A DNA stretch of 64,000 bases from Cognatiluteimonas telluris (GTDB taxonomy: Bacteria > Pseudomonadota > Gammaproteobacteria > Xanthomonadales > Xanthomonadaceae). Below, one piece after another: positions 63,841 to 64,000 of the stretch (its first letter is position 1; each line of letters opens with the position of its first letter). Below the pieces are notes generated by a model, which made no database searches, was not told the origin of the DNA, and saw only the letters and a program-made list of their open reading frames with translations. Location of the stretch: contig NZ_JAANOY010000004.1 in the NCBI RefSeq assembly GCF_011320095.1, positions 62,001 to 126,000 of the forward strand, read 5' to 3'. The translations under genes and the position numbers were made by a program.

Positions 63841-64000
63841 GGGCGCAAGTCACTGAAAACAGGCGATCGCCGATTGTAACAAGGGGCCTTCACGTGCCCT
63901 GTCTGCACCGACCCCGGGGCTGGCCTGGCTGGCGGCCACGGGCCTGTCGAGCCCGATTCCTTTAGACTATTGCCCCTGCGGCCCGGCGCGAAGCGCCCAT

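Overview
The window is GC-rich chromosomal DNA of a gammaproteobacterium of the Xanthomonadales, most likely Lysobacteraceae close to Lysobacter, Luteimonas or Xanthomonas. This rests on gene order (alaS-csrA-tRNA-Ser-tRNA-Arg; pncC / lexA-recA-recX / mutS; rpsP-rimM-trmD-rplS beside ffh), on a LexA box of the xanthomonad form TTAG-N6-TACTA upstream of lexA, and on scattered short palindromic repeats of the kind seen in these genomes. Genus is not decided by the sequence.

Layout. 1-3.1 kb: SulP transporter (cut by the window edge) with a small XRE regulator, thiD, two tRNA genes and csrA. 3.2-12 kb: alaS, the SOS block recX-recA-lexA, pncC and mutS. 12-16.8 kb: MFS and MATE exporters, the S4-domain protein Hsp15 and a secreted alpha/beta hydrolase. 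16.8-21.4 kb: ribosomal and tRNA-modification operon rpsP-rimM-trmD-rplS, ffh and a CcsA/YpjD-type membrane protein. 21.5-26.3 kb: a MarR-controlled tripartite efflux operon (NodT-type outer membrane lipoprotein, EmrA-type adaptor, EmrB-type pump). 26.3-29.7 kb: VOC protein, DUF1579-like secreted protein, TrmY-like methyltransferase, SRAP protein. 29.7-45 kb: signalling genes (two hybrid histidine kinases, one paired with a FIST sensor; an EAL protein; a diguanylate cyclase), an M20 peptidase, a methyltransferase and a damaged repeat-rich segment. 44.4-48.6 kb: a compact periplasmic redox cluster (cytochrome c4, TsdA-like thiosulfate dehydrogenase, porin, anchored DsrE protein, divergent lipoprotein azurin). 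48.7-51 kb: small genes, a candidate sRNA, and a lipoprotein/L,D-transpeptidase pair. 51-57 kb: nadB-nadA, pdxB, a UbiH-family hydroxylase and an rRNA pseudouridine synthase. 57-60.2 kb: a second repeat-rich mosaic with decayed genes. 60.2-63.8 kb: a fused B12-dependent isobutyryl-CoA mutase (icmF) that carries repeat palindromes inside its reading frame.

Two things stand out. First, a pseudouridine synthase plus DUF1456 module occurs twice, at 32.2-33.5 kb and 56.3-57.5 kb, at very high similarity; the first synthase copy is frameshifted. Both copies lie near the same pair of REP palindromes, and a REP-associated transposase gene (RAYT), itself truncated and fused to a membrane segment, sits at the first. 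Repeat activity and decay (split small-protein copies, an orphan receiver-domain fragment, a frameshifted kinase, palindromes inside icmF) are concentrated at these loci. Second, the cluster at 44.4-48.6 kb looks like one pathway in which electrons from thiosulfate (or a similar sulfur anion) pass through multiheme cytochromes, perhaps to azurin. No CRISPR array, prophage or complete insertion sequence was seen.
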